The position numbers and the translations under genes are program-made. Shown here one piece after another: positions 41,951 through 51,014 of a DNA stretch of 64,000 nt (positions within the stretch are counted from its first letter, which is position 1; each line of letters starts with the position of its first letter). The stretch spans positions 62,001 through 126,000 of the forward strand of contig NZ_BBNB01000016.1 of assembly GCF_000759835.1 (NCBI RefSeq), in the 5' to 3' direction. The notes below the pieces were generated by a model, which saw only the letters and a program-made list of their open reading frames with translations, did not search any database and was not told the origin of the DNA. This DNA comes from Citrobacter sedlakii NBRC 105722 (GTDB lineage Bacteria; Pseudomonadota; Gammaproteobacteria; Enterobacterales; Enterobacteriaceae).

Positions 41951-43615
41951 TTAAAACGTTTCCCAGTTCTCGCCGGTATCCGCCACAACGGCCTTGCGCG
42001 GCTGAACGGGTGCCGACACCGGTTTCACGCTGGCGGTTTCGCGCGCGCGCTGCTGCTCCTGCTGGATGCGGAACACGGCGACAGCCTGAGTCAGGCGGCT
42101 GGCCTGCTCTTCCAGCGCTGCAGCCGCCGCTGCGGACTCTTCCACCAGCGAGGCGTTCTGCTGCGTGACGCGATCCATCTCCGCCACGGCCAGGCCGACC
42201 TGATCAATCCCACGGCTTTGTTCGTCAGACGCGGAGGCGATTTCGCCCATAATGTCGGTTACGCGCGTGACCGCGTTCACGATCTCATCCATCGTTTCGC
42301 CCGCGCTTTCCACCAGCGTAGAGCCAACGTCAACACGGCTCACCGAGTCTTCGATCAGGCTCTTGATCTCACGCGCCGCCTGGGCGCTACGTTGCGCCAG
42401 ATTACGCACTTCACCGGCGACCACAGCGAATCCGCGGCCCTGCTCGCCTGCACGCGCCGCTTCGACCGCCGCATTAAGCGCCAGGATGTTGGTCTGGAAG
42501 GCAATACCATCGATCACGCTAATAATGTCGGCGATTTTTTGCGAACTGGAAGCGATATCGCGCATGGTCTGCACCACGTTGTCCACCACTTTGCCGCCTT
42601 TTTGCGCCGTCTCGGAGGCGCTAAGCGCCAGATGGCTGGCCTGACGGGCGTTTTCGGCGTTCTGCTTCACGGTAGCGGTCAGTTCTTCCATGCTCGCCGC
42701 GGTCTCTTCCAGAGACGCCGCCTGTTGTTCGGTACGGGAGGAGAGATCGTTGTTGCCCATGGCGATTTCACTGGCGCCGCTGTAAATCGCGTTCGCGCCG
42801 TTACGCACATCACCCACGGTACGCACCAGCTCGCCCTGCATATGGCGCAGGCTCTCCGCCAGCTGGCCCATTTCGTTAGAGCCTTCCACATCAATACGCT
42901 TCACCAGATCGCCGCTGGCGATATGGCGAATACTTTCAATCAGCCGGTTCATCGGCGCAATCAGCGACAGCTTAATGCCAAACCAGACGGCAAAAATCAC
43001 CACCAGTACCGCGAGCAGCACGCAGCCAAGCACCCACATCGCCTGATTGTAAGAATTGTTGTTGTCCTTGACCGCCTGGTCATAAAGTCGGTCGTTCTGC
43101 TCAAGATAGCTCACATACTGCTTCTCAAAAGCGTCCTGATATCCCTGGGTTGGCTGATCGAAAAACGCGTTGATATTACCCGCGCCGAGCAGTTGTATAA
43201 GTTCAGCCAGCGCATTGTGGTAAATATCGTAATTGCGTTTGATCTCAGCCGAAGCCGCTTCGCTTTGGCGCGGGTCACGCGGCAACGCTTCGTAATCGGC
43301 CCAGTTTTTTTCCGCCTGTTTCAGCGACGCCGTGGCTATCTGCATCAGATCCGCCACGGTCGCGCCGCTACCGATGTTGTTCTGATCCATCATGTAACGG
43401 ATACCCGCGCGGTTCAGGGTATTGCGGGTCTGCAACAGCGCCACCCAGCTACCGTTTAGCGTGGACTGTTGCTGGCGAATGGTTTGTAAAACGGTGAAAT
43501 TCTCTTTGTCATTCTTCAATGCGTTAAAGAACAGACCGCCTGAGGTGAGTTGTAAAAGGCCAAACAGCGCCAGGACCAGCAATAAGCTGGTCACAATCTT
43601 GATACGTTTTAACAT
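41951..43615 (-). CDS. tsr: Serine chemoreceptor Tsr
   Basis: Methyl-accepting chemotaxis receptor. Order: membrane helix 1 (about 8-30), periplasmic four-helix ligand domain, membrane helix 2 (about 192-212), HAMP, methylation helices, and the highly conserved signalling tip ([17 protein letters not shown] near residue 390). The C-terminal pentapeptide NWETF is the docking site for CheR and CheB, so it is a high-abundance receptor. 554 residues against 551 in E. coli. A FliA promoter lies just upstream. Confidence 0.96.
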   Translation of the reverse strand: MLKRIKIVTSLLLVLALFGLLQLTSGGLFFNALKNDKENFTVLQTIRQQQSTLNGSWVALLQTRNTLNRAGIRYMMDQNNIGSGATVADLMQIATASLKQAEKNWADYEALPRDPRQSEAASAEIKRNYDIYHNALAELIQLLGAGNINAFFDQPTQGYQDAFEKQYVSYLEQNDRLYDQAVKDNNNSYNQAMWVLGCVLLAVLVVIFAVWFGIKLSLIAPMNRLIESIRHIASGDLVKRIDVEGSNEMGQLAESLRHMQGELVRTVGDVRNGANAIYSGASEIAMGNNDLSSRTEQQAASLEETAASMEELTATVKQNAENARQASHLALSASETAQKGGKVVDNVVQTMRDIASSSQKIADIISVIDGIAFQTNILALNAAVEAARAGEQGRGFAVVAGEVRNLAQRSAQAAREIKSLIEDSVSRVDVGSTLVESAGETMDEIVNAVTRVTDIMGEIASASDEQSRGIDQVGLAVAEMDRVTQQNASLVEESAAAAAALEEQASRLTQAVAVFRIQQEQQRARETASVKPVSAPVQPRKAVVADTGENWETF

Positions 43616-43646
43616 GTTTTCTCTTTCCGCTAGACAGATACTCTGG

Positions 43647-43673
43647 TTTTCGGCCTGGAATGAGAAAACTTTA
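43647..43673 (-). promoter_or_regulatory. FliA (sigma-28) promoter of tsr
   Basis: On the minus strand TAAAGTTT, 11 bases, GCCGAAAA: a near-perfect match to the flagellar class 3 consensus TAAAGTTT-N11-GCCGATAA, 32 bp upstream of the start codon. Confidence 0.85.
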
Positions 43674-43772
43674 TGGAACCGCGGGCGGTATCACAGGAAA
43701 TTTGCTTAATTAACTGGCAATAACGGTGATAACCCACTCTGCAAACGGGCAGCGGGCGGCTGCCCGCGTACG

Positions 43773-44780
43773 TTACAGCAGTGCTGAAATCTCCTCATAC
43801 AGTGAGCGTGGGATCGTTACGCCTGCATCCTGGCATGTTTGCCGCGAGATGAAACGACGCTCGCCCGGCAGCCGCGCCCCCTGCGCCTGCATTGAGGCAA
43901 ACAGCGTTTCAGCACGATCCAGATGTACATGGGCTTCCGCACCCAGAAACCGTTCAGGATCAAGCGCCAGGATCAGCTCGCCGCCGTACGGCAAACCGCC
44001 TGCGCCATCGTCCCAGGCCAGCGACTCTGCGCTGGTCATATCGCCAATCAGCGGCCCGGCCAGCAGCTCCACCATCGCGGCGAAGGCGGAGCCTTTATGC
44101 CCGCCAAACGTCAGCATCGCGCCATCCAGCACCGCCTGCGGATCGGTAGACGGTTGCCCTTCACTGTCGATTCCCCAGCCTTCGGGTATGGGCTTTCCGG
44201 CTCGCAGATGAAGCTGAATTTCACCGCGCGCCGCCGCGCTGGTCGCCATATCGAAAATATACGGCGGCTTGTCTTTTCGCGGCCAGCCAAAGGCGATGGG
44301 GTTCGTACCAAACAACGGACGCGTACCGCCAGCCGGCGCGACCCAGGCATGGCTTGGCGTACAGGCGTAGCCGACCAACCCGGCGTCGGTGAGCGGTTCG
44401 ATATCGGCGAACAGCGCTGAGAAATGCACACAGCGATTAATGGCCAGCGCCGCGATGCCGCAGGTTTTGGCTTTGCAAATCAGCAGCGGCAGCGCCTGTT
44501 CATAGGCCACCAGCGAAAACGCGCCGCCCGCGTCGGCTTTGACAATCGCGGGGGCCTGATCGGTAATGACCGGACGCGCATCCGCAGAGACTTTTCCCTT
44601 ACGCAGGGTGTCGACAATCCCCAGCAGCCGCCACAGGCCATGTGACGCGCATCCGTCGCGTTCACCCGCCGTGACGTTACGCGCGATAGCATCTGCATGT
44701 TCAGCGCTAAAGCCGTTTTTACATAACACTTCGCGTGACAGCGCATAGGCCTCAGAGAGTGCGAGGGTGACGTTTTCCAT
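43773..44780 (-). CDS. Ldh-family imino acid reductase (DpkA-like)
   Basis: 335 residues of the malate/L-lactate dehydrogenase-like NAD(P)H oxidoreductase family. Signature features include ERDGCASHGLWR, the HFSALFADIEPL region, PLFGTNPIAFGWP, FDMATSAAARGEIQ and FGGHKGSAFAAMVELLAG. These agree best with delta-1-piperideine-2-carboxylate/pyrroline-2-carboxylate reductase (DpkA) of Pseudomonas, used in D-lysine and D-proline breakdown; ureidoglycolate or malate dehydrogenase activity is less likely. It is a single gene between tsr and btsT, absent from this place in E. coli K-12. Confidence 0.8.
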   Translation of the reverse strand: MENVTLALSEAYALSREVLCKNGFSAEHADAIARNVTAGERDGCASHGLWRLLGIVDTLRKGKVSADARPVITDQAPAIVKADAGGAFSLVAYEQALPLLICKAKTCGIAALAINRCVHFSALFADIEPLTDAGLVGYACTPSHAWVAPAGGTRPLFGTNPIAFGWPRKDKPPYIFDMATSAAARGEIQLHLRAGKPIPEGWGIDSEGQPSTDPQAVLDGAMLTFGGHKGSAFAAMVELLAGPLIGDMTSAESLAWDDGAGGLPYGGELILALDPERFLGAEAHVHLDRAETLFASMQAQGARLPGERRFISRQTCQDAGVTIPRSLYEEISALL

Positions 44781-44850
44781 GTTCTTCTCCTTATAAGGGT
44801 GTCGGCAATAAGCGTAGACCCTTATTGCCCGAGGCCACAGTATTTTTCAT

Positions 44851-44866
44851 TGTGATCTCAGTCACA
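44851..44866 (+). promoter_or_regulatory. CRP site of btsT
   Basis: TGTGATCTCAGTCACA contains both perfect half sites TGTGA and TCACA with a six-base spacer. E. coli btsT is cAMP-CRP dependent. The site lies upstream of the BtsR repeats. Confidence 0.85.
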
Positions 44867-44894
44867 TAAAATCAATCCCTTAACGGTCGTCTTT

Positions 44895-44942
44895 ACCGCT
44901 TACTGACACTTCTGACCGCTTAACTCAACATTTGACCGCTTA
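44895..44942 (+). promoter_or_regulatory. Three phased BtsR direct repeats upstream of btsT
   Basis: ACCGCTTA occurs three times (44895, 44915, 44935) with exact 20-bp period, placing all copies on one helix face. BtsR (YehT), a LytTR-type response regulator, binds direct repeats of this motif to activate btsT in response to pyruvate. Confidence 0.8.
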
Positions 44943-45075
44943 TCCATTTACCTTACTTTACGCGCGCGTACCTCTGGCAAGATCGCTCCACCTTAGTCGT
45001 CATTTTTTCTCCTCAAACGCAACGCAAACCCAACGGCTTCGGCCAATTATTCATCTTAGAAAACCAGGTTTTACT

Positions 45076-47226
45076 ATGGATACTAAAAAGATATTCAAGC
45101 ACATACCCTGGGTGATCCTCGGGATCATCGGGGCCTTCTGCCTCTCGGTAGTGGCCTTACGTCGGGGTGAACACGTCAGCGCCCTGTGGATCGTGGTCGC
45201 TTCCGTGTCGGTATATCTGGTGGCTTACCGCTACTACAGCCTGTACATCGCCCAAAAGGTGATGAAGCTTGACCCTACACGTTCAACGCCTGCGGTCATC
45301 AATAACGATGGCCTGAACTATGTTCCGACCAACCGCTACGTGCTGTTTGGTCACCACTTTGCCGCTATCGCTGGCGCGGGTCCACTGGTTGGGCCGGTTC
45401 TGGCGGCGCAGATGGGCTACCTGCCGGGTACGCTGTGGCTGCTGGCGGGCGTGGTGCTGGCCGGGGCGGTGCAGGACTTCATGGTACTGTTTATTTCTTC
45501 ACGCCGTAACGGCGCGTCGCTTGGCGAGATGATCAAAGAAGAGATGGGCACCGTGCCGGGGACCATCGCCCTCTTTGGTTGCTTCTTAATCATGATCATC
45601 ATCCTCGCCGTCCTGGCGCTGATCGTGGTCAAAGCGCTGGCGGAAAGCCCGTGGGGCGTCTTCACCGTCTGCTCAACGGTGCCGATCGCGCTGTTTATGG
45701 GCATTTACATGCGCTTTATTCGCCCCGGTCGCGTGGGTGAAGTCTCCGTGATTGGTATCGTTCTGCTGGTCGCCTCGATCTATTTCGGCGGCGTGATCGC
45801 GCACGACCCGTACTGGGGCCCGGCGCTGACCTTTAAAGACACCACCATTACCTTTGCGCTGATCGGCTACGCGTTTGTTTCCGCACTGCTGCCGGTCTGG
45901 CTGATCCTCGCGCCGCGCGACTATCTGGCGACCTTCCTGAAAATCGGCGTTATCGTCGGTCTGGCGCTGGGTATCGTTATCCTGAACCCGGAACTGAAAA
46001 TGCCTGCGATGACTCAGTACATCGACGGCACCGGCCCGCTGTGGAAAGGCGCGCTGTTCCCGTTCCTGTTCATTACCATTGCCTGCGGTGCGGTCTCTGG
46101 CTTCCACGCGCTGATCTCGTCCGGTACCACACCGAAACTGCTGGCCTGTGAAACCGACGCGCGTTTCATTGGTTATGGCGCAATGCTGATGGAATCCTTC
46201 GTAGCGATCATGGCGCTGGTTGCGGCATCCATCATCGAACCGGGTCTCTATTTTGCGATGAACACCCCGCCTGCGGGCCTGGGCATCACCATGCCGAACC
46301 TGCATGAAATGGGTGGCGAAAACGCGCCGCTGATTATGGCGCAACTGAAAGACGTCACCGCACACGCGGCGGCCACCGTCAGCTCCTGGGGCTTCGTGAT
46401 TTCGCCAGAGCAGATCCTGCAAACCGCGAAAGACATCGGTGAACCGTCCGTGCTGAACCGTGCTGGCGGCGCACCGACGCTGGCGGTAGGTATCGCGCAT
46501 GTCTTCCACAAGGTGCTGCCTATGGCGGATATGGGCTTCTGGTACCACTTCGGTATTCTGTTTGAAGCGCTGTTCATCCTGACCGCGCTGGACGCCGGTA
46601 CCCGTTCTGGCCGCTTCATGCTGCAGGATCTGCTGGGCAACTTCGTGCCGTTCCTGAAGAAAACTGACTCTCTGGTCGCCGGCATTATCGGCACCGCGGG
46701 CTGCGTGGGTCTGTGGGGCTACCTGCTGTACCAGGGTGTGGTCGATCCGCTGGGCGGCGTGAAGAGCCTTTGGCCGCTGTTCGGTATCTCTAACCAGATG
46801 CTGGCTGCCGTGGCGCTGGTTCTCGGCACCGTGGTGCTGATCAAAATGCAACGCACCAAATACATCTGGGTCACCGTGATCCCTGCGGTCTGGCTGCTGA
46901 TCTGCACCACCTGGGCGCTGGGTCTGAAACTGTTCAGTGACAACCCGCAGATGGAAGGCTTCTTCTACATGGCTAACCAGTACAAAGAGAAGATTGCCAA
47001 CGGCGGCGAGCTGACCGCTCAGCAGATCGCCAACATGAACCACATTGTTGTGAACAACTACACCAACGCAGGCCTGAGCATTCTGTTCCTGGTGGTGGTG
47101 TACAGCATTATTTTCTACGGTTTTAAAACCTGGCTGAAAGTGCGCAACGTGGACAAACGTACCGATAAAGAAACCCCGTACGTTCCGGTTCCGGAAGGCG
47201 GCGTGAAGACATCTTCACATCATTAA
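45076..47226 (+). CDS. btsT: Pyruvate:proton symporter BtsT
   Basis: CstA-family transporter, 716 residues with about 16-18 membrane helices, nearly identical to E. coli BtsT (YjiY). It takes up pyruvate with high affinity on carbon limitation. The start is the ATG at 45076 (MDTKKIFKHIPW); the ORF from 44932 reads through the BtsR sites and is rejected. First gene of btsT-yjiX-yjiA. Confidence 0.97.
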   Translation: MDTKKIFKHIPWVILGIIGAFCLSVVALRRGEHVSALWIVVASVSVYLVAYRYYSLYIAQKVMKLDPTRSTPAVINNDGLNYVPTNRYVLFGHHFAAIAGAGPLVGPVLAAQMGYLPGTLWLLAGVVLAGAVQDFMVLFISSRRNGASLGEMIKEEMGTVPGTIALFGCFLIMIIILAVLALIVVKALAESPWGVFTVCSTVPIALFMGIYMRFIRPGRVGEVSVIGIVLLVASIYFGGVIAHDPYWGPALTFKDTTITFALIGYAFVSALLPVWLILAPRDYLATFLKIGVIVGLALGIVILNPELKMPAMTQYIDGTGPLWKGALFPFLFITIACGAVSGFHALISSGTTPKLLACETDARFIGYGAMLMESFVAIMALVAASIIEPGLYFAMNTPPAGLGITMPNLHEMGGENAPLIMAQLKDVTAHAAATVSSWGFVISPEQILQTAKDIGEPSVLNRAGGAPTLAVGIAHVFHKVLPMADMGFWYHFGILFEALFILTALDAGTRSGRFMLQDLLGNFVPFLKKTDSLVAGIIGTAGCVGLWGYLLYQGVVDPLGGVKSLWPLFGISNQMLAAVALVLGTVVLIKMQRTKYIWVTVIPAVWLLICTTWALGLKLFSDNPQMEGFFYMANQYKEKIANGGELTAQQIANMNHIVVNNYTNAGLSILFLVVVYSIIFYGFKTWLKVRNVDKRTDKETPYVPVPEGGVKTSSHH

Positions 47227-47232
47227 AAACCG

Positions 47233-47320
47233 AGACCGGGTGGCGCTGCGCTTACCCGGTCTACGTATGATGAGCGCCGCAGTAAAGTAGGCCGGATAAG
47301 GCGTTAGCCGCCATCCGGCT
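47233..47320. repeat. REP-type repeat between btsT and yjiX
   Basis: ACCGGGTGGCGCTGCGCTTA and GTAGGCCGGATAAGGCG with their inverted partners form a two-unit element within the transcript. Confidence 0.75.
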
Positions 47321-47343
47321 TAATTCATTACAGGTATAAGACA

Positions 47344-47547
47344 ATGTTTGGTAACTTAGGGCAGGCAAAAAAGTACCTCGGCCAGGCGGCGAAGATGTTG
47401 ATTGGCATTCCAGACTACGACAACTACGTCGAGCATATGCAGACCAATCATCCCGATCAGCCGTACATGAGCTACGAAGAGTTCTTCCGCGAGCGCCAGC
47501 AAGCACGCTACGGCGGCGACGGTAAAGGCGGCATGCGCTGCTGTTAG
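47344..47547 (+). CDS. yjiX: YbdD/YjiX family small protein
   Basis: 67 residues, three substitutions or so from E. coli YjiX. Members are always found downstream of CstA/BtsT transporters (YbdD after cstA) and are thought to be needed for transport function. Ends in [11 protein letters not shown]. Twelve bases before yjiA. Confidence 0.93.
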   Translation: MFGNLGQAKKYLGQAAKMLIGIPDYDNYVEHMQTNHPDQPYMSYEEFFRERQQARYGGDGKGGMRCC

Positions 47548-47559
47548 AAGGAGAAGTGA

Positions 47560-48516
47560 ATGACCCCGATTGCAGTCACCCTACTCACCGGATTTCTTGG
47601 CGCGGGTAAAACCACCCTGCTGCGCCATATCCTCAACGAACAGCACGGCTATAAAATCGCTGTTATCGAAAACGAGTTCGGCGAAGTCTCCGTCGACGAC
47701 CAACTCATTGGCGATCGCGCCACGCAGATAAAAACCCTGACTAACGGCTGTATTTGCTGCACCCGCTCCAACGAGCTGGAGGATGCGCTGTTGGACCTGC
47801 TTGATAATCTTGATAAAGGCAACATCAGCTTTGACCGGCTGGTGATTGAGTGCACCGGCATGGCCGACCCCGGTCCGATCATTCAGACCTTTTTCTCCCA
47901 TGAGGTCATTTGCCAGCGTTATCTGCTGGACGGCGTTATTGCGCTGGTCGATGCGGTTCACGCCGACGAGCAGATGAATCAGTTCACCATCGCCCAGTCC
48001 CAGGTCGGTTACGCCGATCGTATCCTGCTGACCAAAACCGACGTGGCGGGCGGGAGTGAAAAACTGCGCGAGCGGCTGGCGCGCATCAACGCCCGCGCCC
48101 CGGTATATACCGTGACGCATGGCGATATTGACCTCTCTCTCCTGTTCGATACTAACGGCTTTATGCTGGAAGAGAACGTGGTCAGCGCGACACCACGCTT
48201 CCATTTTATTGCCGATAAGCAGAATGATATTTCTTCCATTGTGGTGGAACTGGATTACCCGGTAGATATTGGCGACGTTTCGCGCGTGATGGAAAACCTG
48301 CTGCTGGAATCCGCCGACAAACTGCTGCGCTACAAAGGCATGTTATGGATTAAAGGCGAACCCAACCGCCTGCTGTTCCAGGGCGTACAGCGTCTGTACA
48401 GCGCCGACTGGGATCGCCCGTGGGGCGACGAAACACCCCACAGCCAGCTTGTGTTTATTGGTATTCAATTGCCGGAAGACGAAATCAGAGCCGCATTTGC
48501 GGGGCTGGAGAAGTAA
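47560..48516 (+). CDS. yjiA: COG0523-type metal-binding GTPase YjiA
   Basis: G3E GTPase of the metallochaperone family. P loop GFLGAGKTTLLR at about residues 11-22, the metal-binding GCICC near residue 64-68, and TKTD for base recognition near residue 157. 318 residues, as in E. coli. In E. coli, mrr and the restriction genes follow; here an accessory island follows instead. Confidence 0.95.
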   Translation: MTPIAVTLLTGFLGAGKTTLLRHILNEQHGYKIAVIENEFGEVSVDDQLIGDRATQIKTLTNGCICCTRSNELEDALLDLLDNLDKGNISFDRLVIECTGMADPGPIIQTFFSHEVICQRYLLDGVIALVDAVHADEQMNQFTIAQSQVGYADRILLTKTDVAGGSEKLRERLARINARAPVYTVTHGDIDLSLLFDTNGFMLEENVVSATPRFHFIADKQNDISSIVVELDYPVDIGDVSRVMENLLLESADKLLRYKGMLWIKGEPNRLLFQGVQRLYSADWDRPWGDETPHSQLVFIGIQLPEDEIRAAFAGLEK

Positions 48517-48531
48517 TATCTCCCTGCCCGA

Positions 48532-48568
48532 CAGGCCGGAGAAAGCGTTTACGCTATTATCCGGCGCC
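48532..48568. repeat. REP copy bounding the island, left
   Basis: 37-bp element beginning CAGGCCGGAGAAAGCG and ending ATCCGGCGCC. It matches the copy at 52852-52888 with one mismatch (T against C) and in the same orientation. Confidence 0.85.
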
Positions 48569-48588
48569 GACCAGCGTGCTTACGCAGG

Positions 48589-48891
48589 CTATTTCTTGTT
48601 TTGCTCTCGCAACATAGCTTCACGCAAAATAGCATTAAGGCGTGTCTGGTAACCTTTTCCCGGCCGTTTCAACCACTCCATAACGTCAGCATCAATACGC
48701 ACGGAAGCCTGTGTTTTTAATGGACGAAAAAACTTTCCACGCACCGCCTCAGACCACGGCTCATTCCCTGCGGGAGGAATGTCGCTGTAATCAATGTCAT
48801 CATCAGTTTTTTTCGCCAGCGCATTAAGTTCCGCCTCATGCTGAGCACCGATCGCGGGTGCGTTACCGCGCTTGTGTTTAACCATGCTCAT
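48589..48891 (-). CDS. brnA: BrnA-type antitoxin
   Basis: 100 residues from the ATG at 48891 (MSMVKHKRGN). The C-terminal part (ASVRIDADVMEWLKRPGKGY to AILREAM) is a ribbon-helix-helix DNA-binding fold of the BrnA family. It neutralises BrnT and represses the shared promoter. It overlaps brnT by 14 bp and is translated after it (toxin first), typical of brnTA. Confidence 0.85.
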   Translation of the reverse strand: MSMVKHKRGNAPAIGAQHEAELNALAKKTDDDIDYSDIPPAGNEPWSEAVRGKFFRPLKTQASVRIDADVMEWLKRPGKGYQTRLNAILREAMLREQNKK

Positions 48892-49165
48892 AATGATACC
48901 TCTCTTTCCTGTCTGCCTTACGGGCGCTGATAATACAAATAACCTCAATGCCACTTTCTAACCGAACGCTATGAGCAACCAAAATGACTACGATGCTATG
49001 AACAAGACCGATAGTCTGCCAGCGATATTCTCCATTCTCATAACGATCCTGACGCGACAGATGCCGGGGGTCATCGAATACCAGAACGGCATCCTCAAAG
49101 CGAACGCCATGTTTACTCAGGTTACTCTTTGCCTTGTTTGTATCCCATTCAAACTCCATCGGCAT
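48878..49165 (-). CDS. brnT: BrnT-type ribonuclease toxin
   Basis: 95 residues of the BrnT/RelE-like fold. EFEWDTNKAKSNLSKHGVRFEDA and the end IISARKADRKERYHYE are family hallmarks; the histidine/arginine/tyrosine residues at the C-terminus are expected to be part of the active site. Start at 49165 behind AAGGGA. Acts on RNA to stop translation when BrnA is lost. Confidence 0.88.
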   Translation of the reverse strand: MPMEFEWDTNKAKSNLSKHGVRFEDAVLVFDDPRHLSRQDRYENGEYRWQTIGLVHSIVVILVAHSVRLESGIEVICIISARKADRKERYHYEHG

Positions 49166-49179
49166 GTCATTTCCCTTTA

Positions 49180-49205
49180 TTGTATATACAAAAAAGTATA
49201 GACAA
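49180..49205. promoter_or_regulatory. Candidate BrnA operator upstream of brnT
   Basis: Perfect 12-bp palindrome TTGTATATACAA, followed by a second GTATAGACAA copy of the half-element GTATATACAA 14 bases on. Located 15-40 bp upstream of brnT, where autorepression is expected. Confidence 0.5.
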
Positions 49206-49401
49206 TCATCTCACAATTATAACGACACTGTTGGAAATAGCTTCACAATTTTCTTTAATACGGAAAAATGGGCCCAAGTTACCGTAACGCGAAAATTACT
49301 CTCACCTTTCTGTTAAGTGATTAATTCCATGGTGTTTTATCAATTTTATGGCAAGCTATTGCTAATGTAGTCGTTAAGGGATCAACGTAAAGAATTACAA
49401 A

Positions 49402-50565
49402 GTGATTACCCCGCTTTTTCCAACTTATGCCCAAGTAAAAGCGATGATGAAGGCGGTTACAGGCTATTCCCTGAAATCAATACGTAATATGATTAACGCC
49501 ATCTTCGAGCAAACCGCTACGCCGCAAAAGCCCGTGGACTGGTCCGAGCCGGATAACTGGATCCATGACCGTCTGACTGGCGAAGATGCCGAAATCGCGC
49601 GCCGAATCTGGGAAACGGGCAACCATATACTTAACCCCCGCCACAGCTACGGCTATTACCTGTTCCTGAACTATCCGTTATTTGAACTGATGAAAAGTAC
49701 GGAGAACGACGTCTGGTTCCCGACCGTTCGCGGCGAACGGTTTTTACTGGACGACGAAGAGACGCTACGTTGGTTAGACGATCTGGAAGGCCTGTTGCAA
49801 CTGCTGGAGTTACTGGCAGGACGTGACATGTCCCGTCGCGCGGATCTGCTCACCGAATGGCAGGCATTTTTACATCAGCATTCCAGATTTGCTTCCGATC
49901 GTTCGGCCAGGAGCACGCTGTACTCGCGTTTGTATAATCTTATCGATCGCAATCTGGTCGCCCGCGAGAGAATGAGCTATCGCATTACCGACAGTGGTCG
50001 CCACTGGCTCGGCAAATCGCTTCCTGCACGCAACAGCGACCCGCGCAAGGAGCAGCTTGATGCGGTGAAGCGCTATAACGAACAGCAGAAAGGGGTTTTA
50101 TGCGAGCAACTCGCCACCAGGAATCCGTACAAGTTTGAGCATCTGATCGGCCAACTGCTGGAAGCGATGGGTTATGAATAGGTGGAAGTGACCAAAGCCT
50201 CAGGCGATAAGGGTATGGACGTGGTCGGAAAAGTACAGGTCGGCATCTCCACCATTACCGAAGTGGTGCAGGTGAAGCGGATGCAAAATACCATCACACG
50301 ACCCTGTATCGACCAGCTCCGCGGCGCACTTCCCTACCACAAAGCCATTCGCGGCACGCTGCTCACCACCAGCAAGTTTGCCGCCAAATGTGCGGAAGCC
50401 GCGCTGTTTCCGGGCGCCGCACCGATTACACTAATTGATGGCGATCGCCTGCTGGAGCTTCTGATTGAAAACAACGTCGGCATAAGACGTAGCAACGCCG
50501 TGGAGCTGTTGGACGTGGACTTACAGCTGTTTGATGAGCTGGAGCTGCAGTTAAGGGCGAATTAA
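49402..50565 (+). pseudogene. mrr: Mrr-like type IV restriction endonuclease, split by an in-frame amber codon
   Basis: Frame runs 259 codons from a GTG start, meets TAG at 50179-50181, then continues open in the same frame for 127 more residues. The first part holds two winged-helix-like regions; the nuclease domain straddles the stop, with KFEHLIGQLLEAMGYE before it and ASGDKGMD and QVKR (PD-(D/E)xK-type catalytic residues) after. The N-terminal region differs from E. coli Mrr. One base change such as CAG or TGG to TAG explains the break. It is likely inactive unless the amber is suppressed. No strong ribosome-binding site allows restart at GTG 50182. Confidence 0.8.
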
Positions 50566-50672
50566 ACCTTTTTGCCGTTACTAGAACCGCCTGATTTTTT
50601 CAGGGCGAGTTCATCATAGTGGAAAACAGCAAAGCAACCTTCATTTGAAATCACAACCAGACGGCCAATCAT
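50562..50672 (-). other. Protein-like fragment antisense to the mrr end, unrecognised
   Basis: From ATG 50672 the minus strand reads 36 residues (MIGRLVVISNEGCFAVFHYD and onward) to a stop overlapping the mrr stop. The same frame stays open upstream for about 14 more codons before a TGA. Composition is protein-like, suggesting the remnant 3' end of a gene that once faced mrr. I do not recognise the family and it may be chance. Confidence 0.3.
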
Positions 50673-50843
50673 GTACGCCTGGTCATCCTTCCTTTTACTC
50701 TGGCTAACTCAGACTCTGAAAACGCAACTTTTCCGCAAATCAGCAAAAAAAGAGACAAACAGCATGACAACGCCAACAACAGTACGCTACCTTACTGCAC
50801 ATAATGTTCTGTATGATTTTTAGTTCACATTAAGGGGAGTGTC

Positions 50844-51014
50844 ATGAAAAGAAAGAAAGGGACTACTGGCATTCTGTGCTTTTTTCTGATGACTGTATCA
50901 TCTAATGTACTGCTTAGTGTTAATGTTCAGTCACTTAGTACGAACAAAAAAGATAGCACTGCAACCGCTGTTGGGGTCAACCTTTCGGTTGACTTTAAAT
51001 ATGAGAAAAAATGA
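50844..51014 (+). CDS. Small exported protein, 56 aa, first gene of the HsdS/HsdM-like module
   Basis: ATG behind a strong AGGGGAG ribosome-binding site. Four lysine/arginine residues in the first five, then a hydrophobic stretch (GILCFFLMTVSSNVLLSV), so a signal peptide or anchor. The rest is a short polar tail (STNKKDSTATAVGVNLSVDF) ending in KYEKK. Its stop overlaps the ATG of the half-HsdS gene (ATGA at 51011-51014), so the two are translationally coupled. AT-rich like the rest of the module. Not recognised; no function assigned. Confidence 0.65.
   Translation: MKRKKGTTGILCFFLMTVSSNVLLSVNVQSLSTNKKDSTATAVGVNLSVDFKYEKK

Noticed and set aside
42218-43459. 413-codon plus-strand frame inside tsr
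   Set aside because: Antisense of a well-recognised receptor; no protein-family features.
45673-47043. 456-codon minus-strand frame inside btsT
   Set aside because: Fully antisense to the near-identical BtsT; histidine- and arginine-rich composition is typical of a shadow frame.
50182-50565. Second half of mrr as a separate gene starting at GTG 50182
   Set aside because: The GTG follows the TAG directly in the same frame, there is no ribosome-binding site, and the protein would begin in the middle of the nuclease domain.
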